DNA from: an uncultured Collinsella sp.
GTDB lineage: Bacteria > Actinomycetota > Coriobacteriia > Coriobacteriales > Coriobacteriaceae
Reading direction: 5' to 3'
DNA length: 7,984 bases
Assembly (NCBI GenBank): GCA_959599615.1
Contig: CAUGKA010000088.1
Span: 1 to 7,984, forward strand
Shown here piece after piece: positions 1-6,339 of the stretch. Each line of letters opens with the position of its first letter. The stretch's first letter is position 1. Below the pieces are notes generated by a model. That model did not search any database. It saw nothing but the letters and a program-made list of their open reading frames with translations, and had not been told where the DNA came from. The position numbers and the translations under genes are program-made.

Positions 1-540
1 CAGCCTATCGCCGACTTTTTGCGCGACGCCACCTTTGTGCCCGACACCAAGGACATCCTGCCGCTGCTGTCCGAGATGCAGACCTCGCACGACCAGATCG
101 TAGTGGTCGTGGACGAGTACGGCGGCACGGCCGGTATTATCACCATCGAGGACATCGTCGAGGAGATCGTCGGCGAGATCGAGGACGAGTTCGACCCCGA
201 CAACAAGTACCTCACGCGCCTCTCACGCCGCGAGTGGCTCGTCGATGGGCGTTTTTCGTGCGATGACGCGATTGAGCTTGGTTGGCCGCTCGAGGAAAGC
301 GATGATTATGAGACCATCGCCGGCTGGATTTTGGAGCTTTGTGACTCGGTGCCCGACATCGGAGAGGTGTTTGAGGTCGCGGGGTACAAGTTTAAAGTGC
401 AGTCGATGCGTGGCCAGCGCATCTCGCTCATTCGCGTGATCGCTCCGGCCGAAACCGATAAGAAGGATTCCGAGTCTTCGGCAGACGAGCCGACGACGTC
501 GGGTGCGGGTTCCGCGAATCCGCACGACGGCGACGAGTAG
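1..540 (+). CDS. CorC/HlyC-family CBS-domain membrane protein, C-terminal part (5' end outside window)
   Basis: The reading frame is open from the first base, so the gene begins upstream and only about 179 C-terminal residues are visible. The segment encoded at roughly 31-200 is the second half of a CBS pair, with the family hallmark VVVVDEYGGTAGIITIEDIVEEIVGEI, here running from VVVVDEYGG to the GEIEDEFD acidic stretch. Bases ~230-440 encode the CorC_HlyC transporter-associated domain (WLVDGRF, DDYETIAGWIL, GEVFEVAGYKFKV). A Ser/Glu/Asp-rich tail follows. Full-length relatives carry an N-terminal four-helix DUF21/CNNM transmembrane domain and are implicated in magnesium or cobalt homeostasis; the older name hemolysin is misleading. 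The membrane domain must lie to the left of this window. The next gene starts 24 bases downstream with its own ribosome binding site and no terminator between, so the two are probably co-transcribed. The family call is firm; the substrate is not shown. Confidence 0.92.
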   Translation, partial: QPIADFLRDATFVPDTKDILPLLSEMQTSHDQIVVVVDEYGGTAGIITIEDIVEEIVGEIEDEFDPDNKYLTRLSRREWLVDGRFSCDDAIELGWPLEESDDYETIAGWILELCDSVPDIGEVFEVAGYKFKVQSMRGQRISLIRVIAPAETDKKDSESSADEPTTSGAGSANPHDGDE

Positions 541-564
541 GACAAGGAAGAGTAGGGGAGAGTT

Positions 565-1398
565 ATGGCAGGCCTGTTCAACATCCTTAAGGTCACCGTC
601 AGCGAGGACAAGATCTGCGCGCATGTGCTGGTGAACCCCGGCATGCCGCTCATGACCTCGGAGGACATAGAGGCCACGGCGCGCGTGTACTACCTGGTGC
701 CGGCGATTGCCAAGCACCTGTGCCTGGGCGATTCCGGCCGCGAGTTCCAGGACTGCATGGGTCAGACCGAGCTCTGCCACCTGCTGGAGCACGTGACGGT
801 CGAGCTCATGAACGAGACCGGTCTTGCCGGTAGCATCTCGTGCGGCCGCACGCGCGTAAGCGAGCATGACGAGCGTGTCTTTGAGGTCGAGCTTTCGTGT
901 CCCGACGACGCACTGGCCATCGGTGCGCTGTCGTCGGCCACCTTTATGATGGACTGGGCGTACCTGCACGCCGACCAGCCTGCCCCCGACGTGGAAGGCA
1001 CGGTCGCGGGCCTGCGCAACCTGGTGCTGGGCATGCGCGCCGAGGCCGAGGGCAAGGATCCTCACGAGGCCGTCGCCGCCGCGAACGGCGAAGATGCTGC
1101 CGAGGACGAGGGCGCTGACGAGGGCGATGTGCCGGTCGACGCCGAGCCCGTTGCCGATGCGACCGCCGAGCCCGTTCCCACCGAGCCCCAGGGCGTCCCC
1201 AACTTTGACGACGAGCCCCAGGTGGCGATTGATACCGAGGGCGCGGTTGCCGAGAACCACGAGGCCTCCGCTGCCGTCTTTGGCGGTGCGGCGACGGTTC
1301 CGGCAGGACCTGCGCATGAGGGCGGCCTGCCGCTCGTGGACGGCGCCGGCGAGGACCCGGGTGCCACGGTGGCCATGCCGGCTATGCCTCAGGAGTAG
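565..1398 (+). CDS. Solitary cyanophycin-synthetase N-domain-like protein with acidic tail
   Basis: This is a 277-residue protein starting at ATG 565, preceded by GGGGAGAG (554-561), a good ribosome binding site. Residues ~1-135 resemble the N-terminal domain of cyanophycin synthetase (CphA): HLLEHVTVEL (72-81) matches the CphA pattern H-x-x-E-H-V-A-L-E-L, followed by CGRTR (93-97) and a beta strand RVFEVEL (104-110), in the same order as in CphA. HLLEH is an HxxEH motif; the CphA1 N-domain has been reported to contain a metallopeptidase-like site that trims cyanophycin to make primers. No ATP-grasp or Mur-ligase module follows, so this cannot be a synthetase. Residues ~160-277 are Ala/Asp/Glu/Pro-rich and probably disordered. 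There is no signal peptide or membrane segment, so it is likely cytoplasmic. It sits close behind the CorC-type gene. The homology is recognised by motif only; the function is unknown and could be peptidase-like, binding-only or unrelated to cyanophycin. Confidence 0.8.
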   Translation: MAGLFNILKVTVSEDKICAHVLVNPGMPLMTSEDIEATARVYYLVPAIAKHLCLGDSGREFQDCMGQTELCHLLEHVTVELMNETGLAGSISCGRTRVSEHDERVFEVELSCPDDALAIGALSSATFMMDWAYLHADQPAPDVEGTVAGLRNLVLGMRAEAEGKDPHEAVAAANGEDAAEDEGADEGDVPVDAEPVADATAEPVPTEPQGVPNFDDEPQVAIDTEGAVAENHEASAAVFGGAATVPAGPAHEGGLPLVDGAGEDPGATVAMPAMPQE

Positions 1399-1477
1399 GC
1401 CTACGCGTTTATCACCATCACGCACCTGCACCTTTGCCGTACGCAGATGAGCGGAGCGGCAAGTGATGCGCTGCGGG

Positions 1478-1483
1478 TATAAT
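1478..1483 (+). promoter_or_regulatory. Candidate -10 box (TATAAT) for the YtxH/PRC-barrel unit
   Basis: A perfect TATAAT lies in the 136-base gap between the cyanophycin-synthetase-like gene and the YtxH gene, 52 bases before the chosen start codon. No convincing -35 hexamer (TTGACA-like) is seen 16-18 bases upstream, and there is no TG extension. In a GC-rich genome a perfect TATAAT in a short intergenic gap is unlikely to be chance, but the promoter call rests on this box alone. Confidence 0.55.
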
Positions 1484-1499
1484 GGACAGCATTCAAACG

Positions 1500-1519
1500 G
1501 TGGGCACCGACGTGCCCGC
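1500..1519 (+). promoter_or_regulatory. 5'-UTR hairpin abutting the YtxH ribosome binding site
   Basis: GGGCAC (1502-1507) pairs with GTGCCC (1512-1517) across a CGAC loop, extended by a G-T and a G-C pair to 1500/1519. It begins about 17 bases after the -10 box and ends directly at the AGGAGAGG ribosome binding site (1520-1527). It has no T-tract, so it is not a terminator. It could stabilise the transcript 5' end or modulate initiation; no known RNA family is recognised. Confidence 0.4.
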
Positions 1520-1534
1520 AGGAGAGGAATGATC

Positions 1535-1924
1535 ATGGGTAAGACTTTCAGCTTTGTCTCCGGCGCACTTTTTGGTGCTGCTGCCGGCGCTATTATCGGT
1601 GTTGCTCTGGCTCCGCGCTCGGGCGCCGAGACCCGCGCCATGGCTGCCGATATCGCCAACGACGCCTGGGACAATATGCGCGACACCTACGAGCACAGCG
1701 CCGAGGAGGCCCGTGCTGCGGTGAATGACTTTGGCCCGATGGTTGACGCCAAGACCGACGACCTGCGCGCCAAGGTCGACCTGGCCCGCGAGCGCATGGA
1801 CCAGCTGCGCGAGCAGCTCAACGACGCCATTTCGGGTGGCAACGTGACGCCTGCCGCCGACGTCGTGGTCGAGAACGCCGTCGAGGCTGATACCGAGGCT
1901 GCGGAGCCCTCGACCGAGGCATAA
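1535..1924 (+). CDS. YtxH-domain (glycine-zipper) protein
   Basis: This is a 129-residue protein. The N-terminus MGKTFSFVSGALFGAAAG begins a hydrophobic Gly/Ala-rich segment (about residues 5-26) followed by LAPRSGAETR, the classic YtxH arrangement of one glycine-zipper helix and an AP-x-SG-x-E motif. Residues ~32-100 are highly charged, heptad-like helix (MRDTYEHSAEEARAAV, DDLRAKVDLARERMDQLREQL), probably coiled coil. The last ~25 residues are acidic. YtxH proteins are small membrane-associated proteins, some linked to general stress, with no known activity. The start at 1535 gives a 7-base spacer from GAGG (1524-1527); an in-frame ATG at 1529 would add two residues and cannot be excluded. 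The stop codon shares a base with the next start (TAATG), which implies translational coupling with the PRC-barrel gene. Confidence 0.85.
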   Translation: MGKTFSFVSGALFGAAAGAIIGVALAPRSGAETRAMAADIANDAWDNMRDTYEHSAEEARAAVNDFGPMVDAKTDDLRAKVDLARERMDQLREQLNDAISGGNVTPAADVVVENAVEADTEAAEPSTEA

Positions 1925-2679
1925 TGCGCGCCGGGGATTTTGTCGGCGCCAAGATTTATCGCAAGCCTACCGAGGACAAGCGCACCAAAAAGGACGGCAC
2001 GCCGCGCAGCCCTAAAAAGCTCGGAAAGATTCACTTTCCGGTCTTTACCCCGGGCGGTACGCGCGTGGTCGGCTTTATGGTCCGCCAGTCCGATATCGCG
2101 GGCATGATCGAGCGCCCCGACCGATTCGTAGCGCTCGACGCCATTGGTGTCTACGAGGGTGCCATTGCGGTCGATGACGTCAAGGACACGTACGATGCTG
2201 CCGCCGCCAAGCGCCTCGACATCAACCTGGACGATTGCATCATCTGGGTTGGCATGGACGTGCGCACGGAATCGGGCGATGTCGTGGGCTACTGCTCGGA
2301 CGTTGAGTTCAAGCCACGCTCGGGCATCGTACAGGCATTCTATGTGACCGCCGGTGCCGCTTCGAGCGTGCTGGTGGGCGACACGCAGGTGCCACCGACG
2401 ATGCTGCGCGGCTACGAGAACGGCGCGATGGTCGTCTCGGACGAGGTCAAGTCGCTCGGGTATTCGGGCGGTGCGGCTGCCAAGGCCGCCGAGGCCAGCG
2501 TCGTGGTGGGCGATAAGGTCAAAAAGGGCGCCAAGGTACTCGACGACAAGGGATCGGTTGCCGTGGACAAGGGCAGTCGCGCGCTGGGCAAGCAGCTCGG
2601 CAAGACGCGCGGCATGTTCAAGGCCTTTAAGGACGAATACCAAAAGGCGAGCGGAGGCTCGTCAAAAGCTACAAAATAG
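1924..2679 (+). CDS. PRC-barrel domain protein
   Basis: This is a 251-residue protein. Its ATG overlaps the stop of the YtxH gene by one base, with GAGG (1916-1919) four bases upstream. Residues ~1-80 (MRAGDFVGAKIYR, then KKLGKIHFPVFTPGGTRVVGFMV) and ~100-165 (DDCIIWVGMDVRTESGDVVGYCSDVEF, then VPPTML) look like two PRC-barrel-type beta modules, each ending in a hydrophobic strand. Residues ~180-251 are Lys/Ala/Gly-rich and may bind nucleic acid or an acidic partner. No signal peptide or transmembrane helix is evident. PRC barrels serve as small adaptor domains, for example in RimM and photosynthetic reaction centre H subunits. Coupling to a YtxH membrane protein suggests the two products act together at the membrane, but this is inference. 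A terminator hairpin follows 21 bases after the stop. Confidence 0.8.
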   Translation: MRAGDFVGAKIYRKPTEDKRTKKDGTPRSPKKLGKIHFPVFTPGGTRVVGFMVRQSDIAGMIERPDRFVALDAIGVYEGAIAVDDVKDTYDAAAAKRLDINLDDCIIWVGMDVRTESGDVVGYCSDVEFKPRSGIVQAFYVTAGAASSVLVGDTQVPPTMLRGYENGAMVVSDEVKSLGYSGGAAAKAAEASVVVGDKVKKGAKVLDDKGSVAVDKGSRALGKQLGKTRGMFKAFKDEYQKASGGSSKATK

Positions 2680-2700
2680 CGACGTACCAAATGATGGGAG

Positions 2701-2735
2701 GCAAGCCGGAGACCTGTTGCTCCGGCTTGCTGTGT
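2701..2735 (+). terminator. Rho-independent-type terminator after the PRC-barrel gene
   Basis: A perfect 10-bp stem, GCAAGCCGGA (2701-2710) with TCCGGCTTGC (2721-2730), encloses a 10-base loop and is followed by the short T-containing stretch TGTGTTT. The T-tract is weak, so termination may be partial, allowing some readthrough into the NodB-fold gene that starts at 2752. Confidence 0.75.
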
Positions 2736-2751
2736 TTATGGGGGAGGGCAC

Positions 2752-4158
2752 ATGCGCCAAAACGGATCCAACTTAAACGGGCGTTCGGGTACGCGTCCGA
2801 CGGCGCGCCGCGATCTGGGGCAGCTGCCCAGCGGTCAGCGCAAGCGTCACCGTAAGCCCGGCGCGATGTACCTCAACCATAGCCGTGGGTTTAGCGATCG
2901 CAGCGCGCGCATCGGCAACAGCCGCACACCCCGTCGTTCGTCTCGCCTGCCCTATGCGCTCATCGCCGTAGGTTGCGCACTCGTGTTGTTTATCGCTGCC
3001 GTCGTGGGCTACGTCAACCGCAGTGTGGACGTGGAGCTCAACGGCCAGAAGACCGCGGTGCGGGTGGGCTCTACGCTGCAGAATCTCATCGACGACCAGG
3101 AGTTGACTGACACCTACGACGCAGGCGACCTACTGGCCGTCGATGACAGCGTGCTCAAGCGCCATGGGGGCGAAAAGCTGTCGGTGAAGGTCGACGGCAA
3201 GCGCGTGAAGCAGGGCAAATGGGATAGCCGCGAACTTGAGGGCGGCGAGAAGGTGACGGTCAAGGATGGCCGTAACACCTACGAGAAGCACGAGGTTCAG
3301 GCTACGGTTATCGAGCCCAAGCTCAAGGTCGAGGGCACGGGCGCTATCGAGTATGTGCAGACGTGGGGTGTCCAGGGCCGCTCCGAGGTGTGGGTTGGTG
3401 AGCAGTCGGGCAAGACGCAAGACCGCGGCGAGGTTGTGCCCGCCACCGATTGCGTTGTTGCGTGCGCCAGCGTGGCGCCCAAGGGCAACAAAAAGTACGT
3501 GGCGCTGACGTTTGACGAGGGTCCGAGCGGCGCGACCAAGCAGATTTTGCAGGTACTCAAGGAAAAGGGCGTCACCGCGACGTTCTTCCTTTCGGGCGAT
3601 GCGGTCGAGGCCTCGTCCGCCACGGCCAAGGCGATTGTCGATGCCGGGTGCGAAATCGGATCCAACAGCTACAGCGACGATTCGCTCAAGGGTCAGGACC
3701 GTGAGGCGGTACGCGAGCAGATCACGAAAGGCACCGATGCGATTAAGTCGGCGACCGGCGTGAAGACGATGCTGCTGCGTGCTCCCTACGCTGCCTTTGA
3801 CGAGCAAAACTGGATTGATGCGATGGACCTGGTCTCCGCCGTGGTCTCGTGGAATATTGACTCGGGCGACTGGCTGCTCAACGGTGCCGACGAGCAGGTC
3901 TCGACGGTGCTCGATTCGGTGACGCCGGGCAATATCGTGCTGCTCACCGATAGAGACGAATGCGCCGAGCAGACGCTCGAGGCGCTGCCGCAGATTATCG
4001 ACGGCCTCATTGCCGACGGCTACAAGATCGTGACGCTCAGCGACCTGGTTAAGACGGACACGTCGCTGAGCAAAAAGCTCACCTCGCTGACGAAGGTCAC
4101 CATGCCCAAGGGCGCCGTGTTCCCCCAACTTGCCGAGGACGATGACACCACAGAGTAG
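2752..4158 (+). CDS. Membrane-anchored NodB-fold (polysaccharide deacetylase-like) protein with degenerate active site
   Basis: This is a 468-residue protein; ATG 2752 follows GGGGAGGG (2741-2748). Residues 1-67 are basic and cytoplasmic, 68-88 form one transmembrane helix, and the rest should be extracellular. Residues ~91-118 (VDVELNGQKTAVRVG, then LQNLIDD) resemble a DUF348-type beta-grasp module. Residues ~247-430 match the NodB domain in all five motif positions, but key residues differ: motif 1 is TFDEGP (253-258; second Asp, a metal ligand, is Glu256); motif 2, normally HxxxH, is NSYSD (305-309), losing both metal-binding histidines; motif 3 is RAPYA (343-347) and keeps the Arg; motif 4 is NIDSGDW (368-374); and motif 5, normally LLHD, is LLTD (397-400), losing the catalytic histidine. 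The proposed base Asp255 remains. The standard metal-dependent deacetylation is therefore unlikely. It may bind cell-wall glycan or use an altered metal site. There is no gene partner within a tight spacing. Confidence 0.88.
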   Translation: MRQNGSNLNGRSGTRPTARRDLGQLPSGQRKRHRKPGAMYLNHSRGFSDRSARIGNSRTPRRSSRLPYALIAVGCALVLFIAAVVGYVNRSVDVELNGQKTAVRVGSTLQNLIDDQELTDTYDAGDLLAVDDSVLKRHGGEKLSVKVDGKRVKQGKWDSRELEGGEKVTVKDGRNTYEKHEVQATVIEPKLKVEGTGAIEYVQTWGVQGRSEVWVGEQSGKTQDRGEVVPATDCVVACASVAPKGNKKYVALTFDEGPSGATKQILQVLKEKGVTATFFLSGDAVEASSATAKAIVDAGCEIGSNSYSDDSLKGQDREAVREQITKGTDAIKSATGVKTMLLRAPYAAFDEQNWIDAMDLVSAVVSWNIDSGDWLLNGADEQVSTVLDSVTPGNIVLLTDRDECAEQTLEALPQIIDGLIADGYKIVTLSDLVKTDTSLSKKLTSLTKVTMPKGAVFPQLAEDDDTTE

Positions 4159-4284
4159 TCATTGGGTAGTCGTTTAAGAACGTCCCGAATGGCTATGTCG
4201 CGGATGCGTCAGCGTTTGGTATGCCTGCAATGTGCAGCGCATAAATTCGATGCCGCAGGGCGATGCTGATGCTATAGTTACTGC
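4159..4284 (+). other. Intergenic gap before the magnesium operon leader
   Basis: There is no open frame of note on either strand that is not a shadow. I see no convincing terminator for the NodB-fold gene: the GGGTAGTCGTTTAAGAACGTCCC stretch near 4165 forms only a short interrupted stem without a T-tract. The right end carries the promoter listed separately. Confidence 0.5.
4270..4278 (+). promoter_or_regulatory. Extended -10 promoter (TGC TATAGT) for the mgtE-like/NRMT operon
   Basis: TATAGT (4273-4278) matches five of six bases of the -10 consensus and is directly preceded by TGC, an extended -10 element, which can compensate for a poor -35. No good TTGACA-like hexamer is seen 16-18 bases upstream. 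Transcription would start near 4285, placing the foldable leader immediately at the 5' end of the message and about 200 bases ahead of the coding start. Confidence 0.6.
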
Positions 4285-4434
4285 GGTTAATGAGGGTCAA
4301 GAGAAAGGTTACAGGTGAAATCCAAACCTCGACCATACAGTCGATGACCCCATGCAGGTGCTTTTTGCGCATGCACGGGGTGTAAGCGTCGAGCGGCGTG
4401 CCGCCCGCGCATGCGTATACATATCCAGAAGCCC

Positions 4435-4463
4435 CCGGACGCCGCACGCGCGGCCGCGTCCGG
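4435..4463 (+). promoter_or_regulatory. GC-rich hairpin overlapping the leader-ORF ribosome binding site
   Basis: CCGGACGC (4435-4442) pairs perfectly with GCGTCCGG (4456-4463), with an internal CGC/GCG stem (4443-4445/4450-4452). The last two G residues belong to GGAGGA (4462-4467), and beyond one C-A mismatch C4432-C4433 can pair with G4465-G4466, so the stem can cover that Shine-Dalgarno sequence. The absence of a downstream T-tract argues against an intrinsic terminator and for sequestration of the ribosome binding site. Confidence 0.55.
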
Positions 4464-4470
4464 AGGAATA

Positions 4471-4503
4471 ATGATGGGGAGCACCATTGAATTATCTGAG
4501 TGA
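4471..4503 (+). CDS. Possible 10-codon leader ORF overlapping the MgtE-like gene start
   Basis: ATG ATG at 4471-4476 lies 4 bases after GGAGG (4462-4466), the best Shine-Dalgarno in the area, and reads MMGSTIELSE then TGA (4501-4503). It is out of frame with the MgtE-like gene, overlaps its TTG start (4487), and ends one base before an in-frame ATG (4505, TGAGATG), an arrangement suited to translational coupling or reinitiation. The peptide is too short to judge by composition, so this could be chance; the strong ribosome binding site is the main support. Confidence 0.35.
   Translation: MMGSTIELSE
4476..4481 (+). promoter_or_regulatory. Ribosome binding site supporting TTG start at 4487
   Basis: GGGGAG lies 5 bases before TTG 4487. 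It supports the full-length start, which keeps the LSEML opening of the PRC-barrel domain. The competing ATG 4505 has only weak TGAG upstream and would cut into the domain. Confidence 0.6.
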
Positions 4504-6331
4504 GATGCTCAAATTGCCAGTCTTGGACGTCGACGGCGAAAAGCTCGGCGTGGTCAACGATTTTGGCATTGCAACCGGCGAAGTTTTTCCGCACGTGACG
4601 TCGCTCGCGTTCCGCGGTCCCGGCAAGACGCCGTTCATGATCAGCTGGCGCAAATGGGTCGACCGCATCGACGAGACGGGCGTGTATCTCAATACGTCTG
4701 CCACCAATATTCGCTTCTCGTACCTGCAGCCGACCGAGCTCCTGCTGGCGCGCGACGTTCTCAATAAGCAGATCGTCGACACGCAGGGCATGAAGGTCGT
4801 GCGCGTCAACGACATCAAGTTTTCCATGTCGGGCGAAAATCAGCTGCGCCTGCTGGGTGCCGAGGTCGGCGCCCGCGGTCTGCTGCGTGCAATCAGCCCC
4901 GCGCTCGAGCACGTCGTCGAGGGCTTTATGAAGCACCTGGGCAAGCCGCTCAGCGAGGACATTATCGCCTGGTCCTACATGGACCTGCTCGACCGCTCGA
5001 CCAAGAACATTCAACTCTCGGTGTCGCACAAGACGCTCGGCGAGCTGCACCCTGCCGACATCGCCGACATTATCGAGCAGCTCGACCCGCGCTTGCGTGC
5101 GCAGGTGTTTGCGCAGCTCGATACTGCCCAGGCCGCCGAGGCCATCTCGGAGTTCGATGACGACGAGCTTATGACCGAGATGCTCGAGGGCCTGTCCGAC
5201 ACCGACGCATCGTCGATGCTGGCCATGATGGACCCGGACGACGCTGCCGACCTGATCGACGAGCTTGATTACGAGAAGGCCGAGAAGCTCCTGCGCCTGA
5301 TGGGCGTCAAGGAGGAGAAGGCGATTCGTAACCTGCTGGGGTATGAGGACAACACCGCCGGCCGCATCATGACCTCGGAGTTTGTCTCCCTGCCCGCCAC
5401 GGCAACGGTCGGTGACGCCATCGAGGCGATTCGCGAGCTCGACGAGGACTTCGAGAGCGTCTACTACGTCTATACCGAGGATCCGAGCGGCATGCTGACC
5501 GGTGTGCTTTCGCTGCGCACGCTGATCGTAGCCGACCGCGACGCCACGCTGGGTCAGCTGGCCTATCGCGACCTGGTCTACGTGTCGCCCGACGAGGACC
5601 AGGAAGACGTAACGGACGAGATGACCAAGTATGACCTGGTCGCTATCCCCGTCTGCGACGAGAACCGTCATATCCTGGGTATCGTAACCTTCGACGACGC
5701 CATGGACGTTATCGCCGAGGAGCATCAGGAGGACCTGCAGATCGCCGGTGTCGGCTCGGGCGACAGCGCGTCGGACGACTCGACGAACGTGCTCAGCTGG
5801 TTCGTGCATCGCCAGTACTGGGTTGTTGTATGGGGCATCGCGTCGTGCATCATGGCGACCGTGCTGGGAACGGCGCTCGGCTCCGCGCATCTGGTGGTGT
5901 TCCCCATGTGCGCCATGCCGCTCGTGCTGCTGGCGGCCTCGCGCATGGTGTCGTTCGTCAAGAACTACTTCCTGGAGTATGACGGTCACGACGACGAGCC
6001 CAAGCCGTATCTGGGATTCTTCTTCCAGAGCACGGGCATGGGCCTGATTCTGTCACTCGTGACCTACCTGTGCGCGCAGCTGGTGCGCACCGCCGCGTTC
6101 CCCGATGCCTCTATGTTTGAGGAGCAGCTCTTTACCGGCTGCTTTAACATTGCCGCCATCATCTGCCTGGTGGGCAACATGAGCGCCGTGATTTACCTGA
6201 TGGTGCTGTTCTGGCGTGACGAGCATGACCTCAACACGTCGGGCACCGCCATGAACGTTATTGCCGTCATGATCTCGTGTGTGGCGTACTGCATCGCCGC
6301 GGTGCTGCTCACCATGTCGGTCATGGGATAG
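4487..6331 (+). CDS. PRC-barrel/MgtE_N/CBS membrane protein, MgtE-like with divergent pore domain
   Basis: This is a 614-residue protein with a TTG start. Residues 1-80 are a PRC barrel (LSEMLKLPVLDVDGEKLG), ~88-165 a probable second PRC-type module, and ~183-285 the MgtE_N superhelical domain (LHPADIADIIEQLD, MDPDDAADLIDEL, then LLGYEDNTAGRIMTSEFV). Two CBS domains follow (~294-355 and ~358-418), then five hydrophobic segments at about 441-461, 466-487, 509-533, 546-574 and 588-610. The cytoplasmic half is the magnesium-sensing gate of MgtE channels. The membrane half keeps five-helix topology and a vestigial SG (585-586), but I cannot find the family's GGNxGxQS motif, and where MgtE has its pore magnesium-binding Asp after the SG motif there is Val (about 594). 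It may thus be a sensor or regulator rather than a channel. It is followed 8 bases later by the NRMT-like transporter. Most annotation would call it magnesium transporter MgtE. Confidence 0.88.
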   Translation: MNYLSEMLKLPVLDVDGEKLGVVNDFGIATGEVFPHVTSLAFRGPGKTPFMISWRKWVDRIDETGVYLNTSATNIRFSYLQPTELLLARDVLNKQIVDTQGMKVVRVNDIKFSMSGENQLRLLGAEVGARGLLRAISPALEHVVEGFMKHLGKPLSEDIIAWSYMDLLDRSTKNIQLSVSHKTLGELHPADIADIIEQLDPRLRAQVFAQLDTAQAAEAISEFDDDELMTEMLEGLSDTDASSMLAMMDPDDAADLIDELDYEKAEKLLRLMGVKEEKAIRNLLGYEDNTAGRIMTSEFVSLPATATVGDAIEAIRELDEDFESVYYVYTEDPSGMLTGVLSLRTLIVADRDATLGQLAYRDLVYVSPDEDQEDVTDEMTKYDLVAIPVCDENRHILGIVTFDDAMDVIAEEHQEDLQIAGVGSGDSASDDSTNVLSWFVHRQYWVVVWGIASCIMATVLGTALGSAHLVVFPMCAMPLVLLAASRMVSFVKNYFLEYDGHDDEPKPYLGFFFQSTGMGLILSLVTYLCAQLVRTAAFPDASMFEEQLFTGCFNIAAIICLVGNMSAVIYLMVLFWRDEHDLNTSGTAMNVIAVMISCVAYCIAAVLLTMSVMG

Positions 6332-6335
6332 GTGG
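6330..6335 (+). promoter_or_regulatory. Ribosome binding site fixing the GTG start at 6340
   Basis: AGGTGG, five of six bases of AGGAGG, overlaps the TAG stop of the MgtE-like gene and lies 4 bases before GTG 6340. This favours GTG over the upstream in-frame ATG at 6277, which would lie deep inside the preceding gene and add a stretch with no family resemblance. Confidence 0.7.
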
Positions 6336-6339
6336 TCGC

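Larger units (their letters stand above)
4285..4486 (+). promoter_or_regulatory. Structured 5' leader RNA, candidate riboswitch-like element
   Basis: The predicted transcript begins with a tightly closed fold: P1 GGGTCA/TGACCC (4294-4299/4345-4350) encloses P2 GGTT/AACC (4307-4310/4325-4328) and P3 TCGAC/GTCGA (4329-4333/4340-4344), with a 7-base purine joiner (4300-4306) and no bases between P2, P3 and P1. The P2 loop contains GGTGAAATCC. A competing helix uses the 3' strand of P1: ACCCC (4347-4351) pairs with GGGGT (4377-4381), extended by ATGC/GCAT (4352-4355/4369-4372). Mutually exclusive pairing is typical of regulatory leaders. Downstream are a small GCGG/CCGC hairpin (4393-4404) and the GC-rich hairpin at 4435-4463. 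There is no T-tract, so control of translation is more likely than transcription termination. Magnesium is the obvious candidate ligand from the genes controlled, but I could not match it to the M-box or to another known class. Confidence 0.5.

Noticed and set aside
1434..1462. Hairpin TTGCCG/CGGCAA as terminator of the cyanophycin-synthetase-like gene
   Set aside because: Only 6 firm pairs around a 17-base loop and no T-tract follows.
223..1686. 487-codon open frame on the minus strand
   Set aside because: It lies antisense to three well-supported plus-strand genes, is low-complexity and rich in Arg/His/Gly, and is explained by GC-biased third codon positions.
3130..4128. 332-codon open frame on the minus strand
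   Set aside because: It is antisense to the NodB-fold gene, whose motifs are clear; its composition is typical of a shadow frame.
4285..4430. M-box or cobalamin riboswitch
   Set aside because: GGTGAAATCC recalls a cobalamin riboswitch segment and the context recalls the M-box, but the remaining conserved blocks of either class are missing or in the wrong order.
4435..4463. GC-rich hairpin as an intrinsic terminator
   Set aside because: The stem is followed by AGGAATAATG, a ribosome binding site and start codons, not a T-tract.
4193..5989. 598-codon open frame on the minus strand
   Set aside because: It covers the promoter, leader and most of the MgtE-like gene in antisense and matches no recognisable protein; it is a shadow of GC-biased coding.
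4505..6331. ATG 4505 as the true start of the MgtE-like gene
   Set aside because: It would remove the LSEML opening of the PRC barrel and has a poor Shine-Dalgarno, although reinitiation after the mini-ORF keeps it possible.
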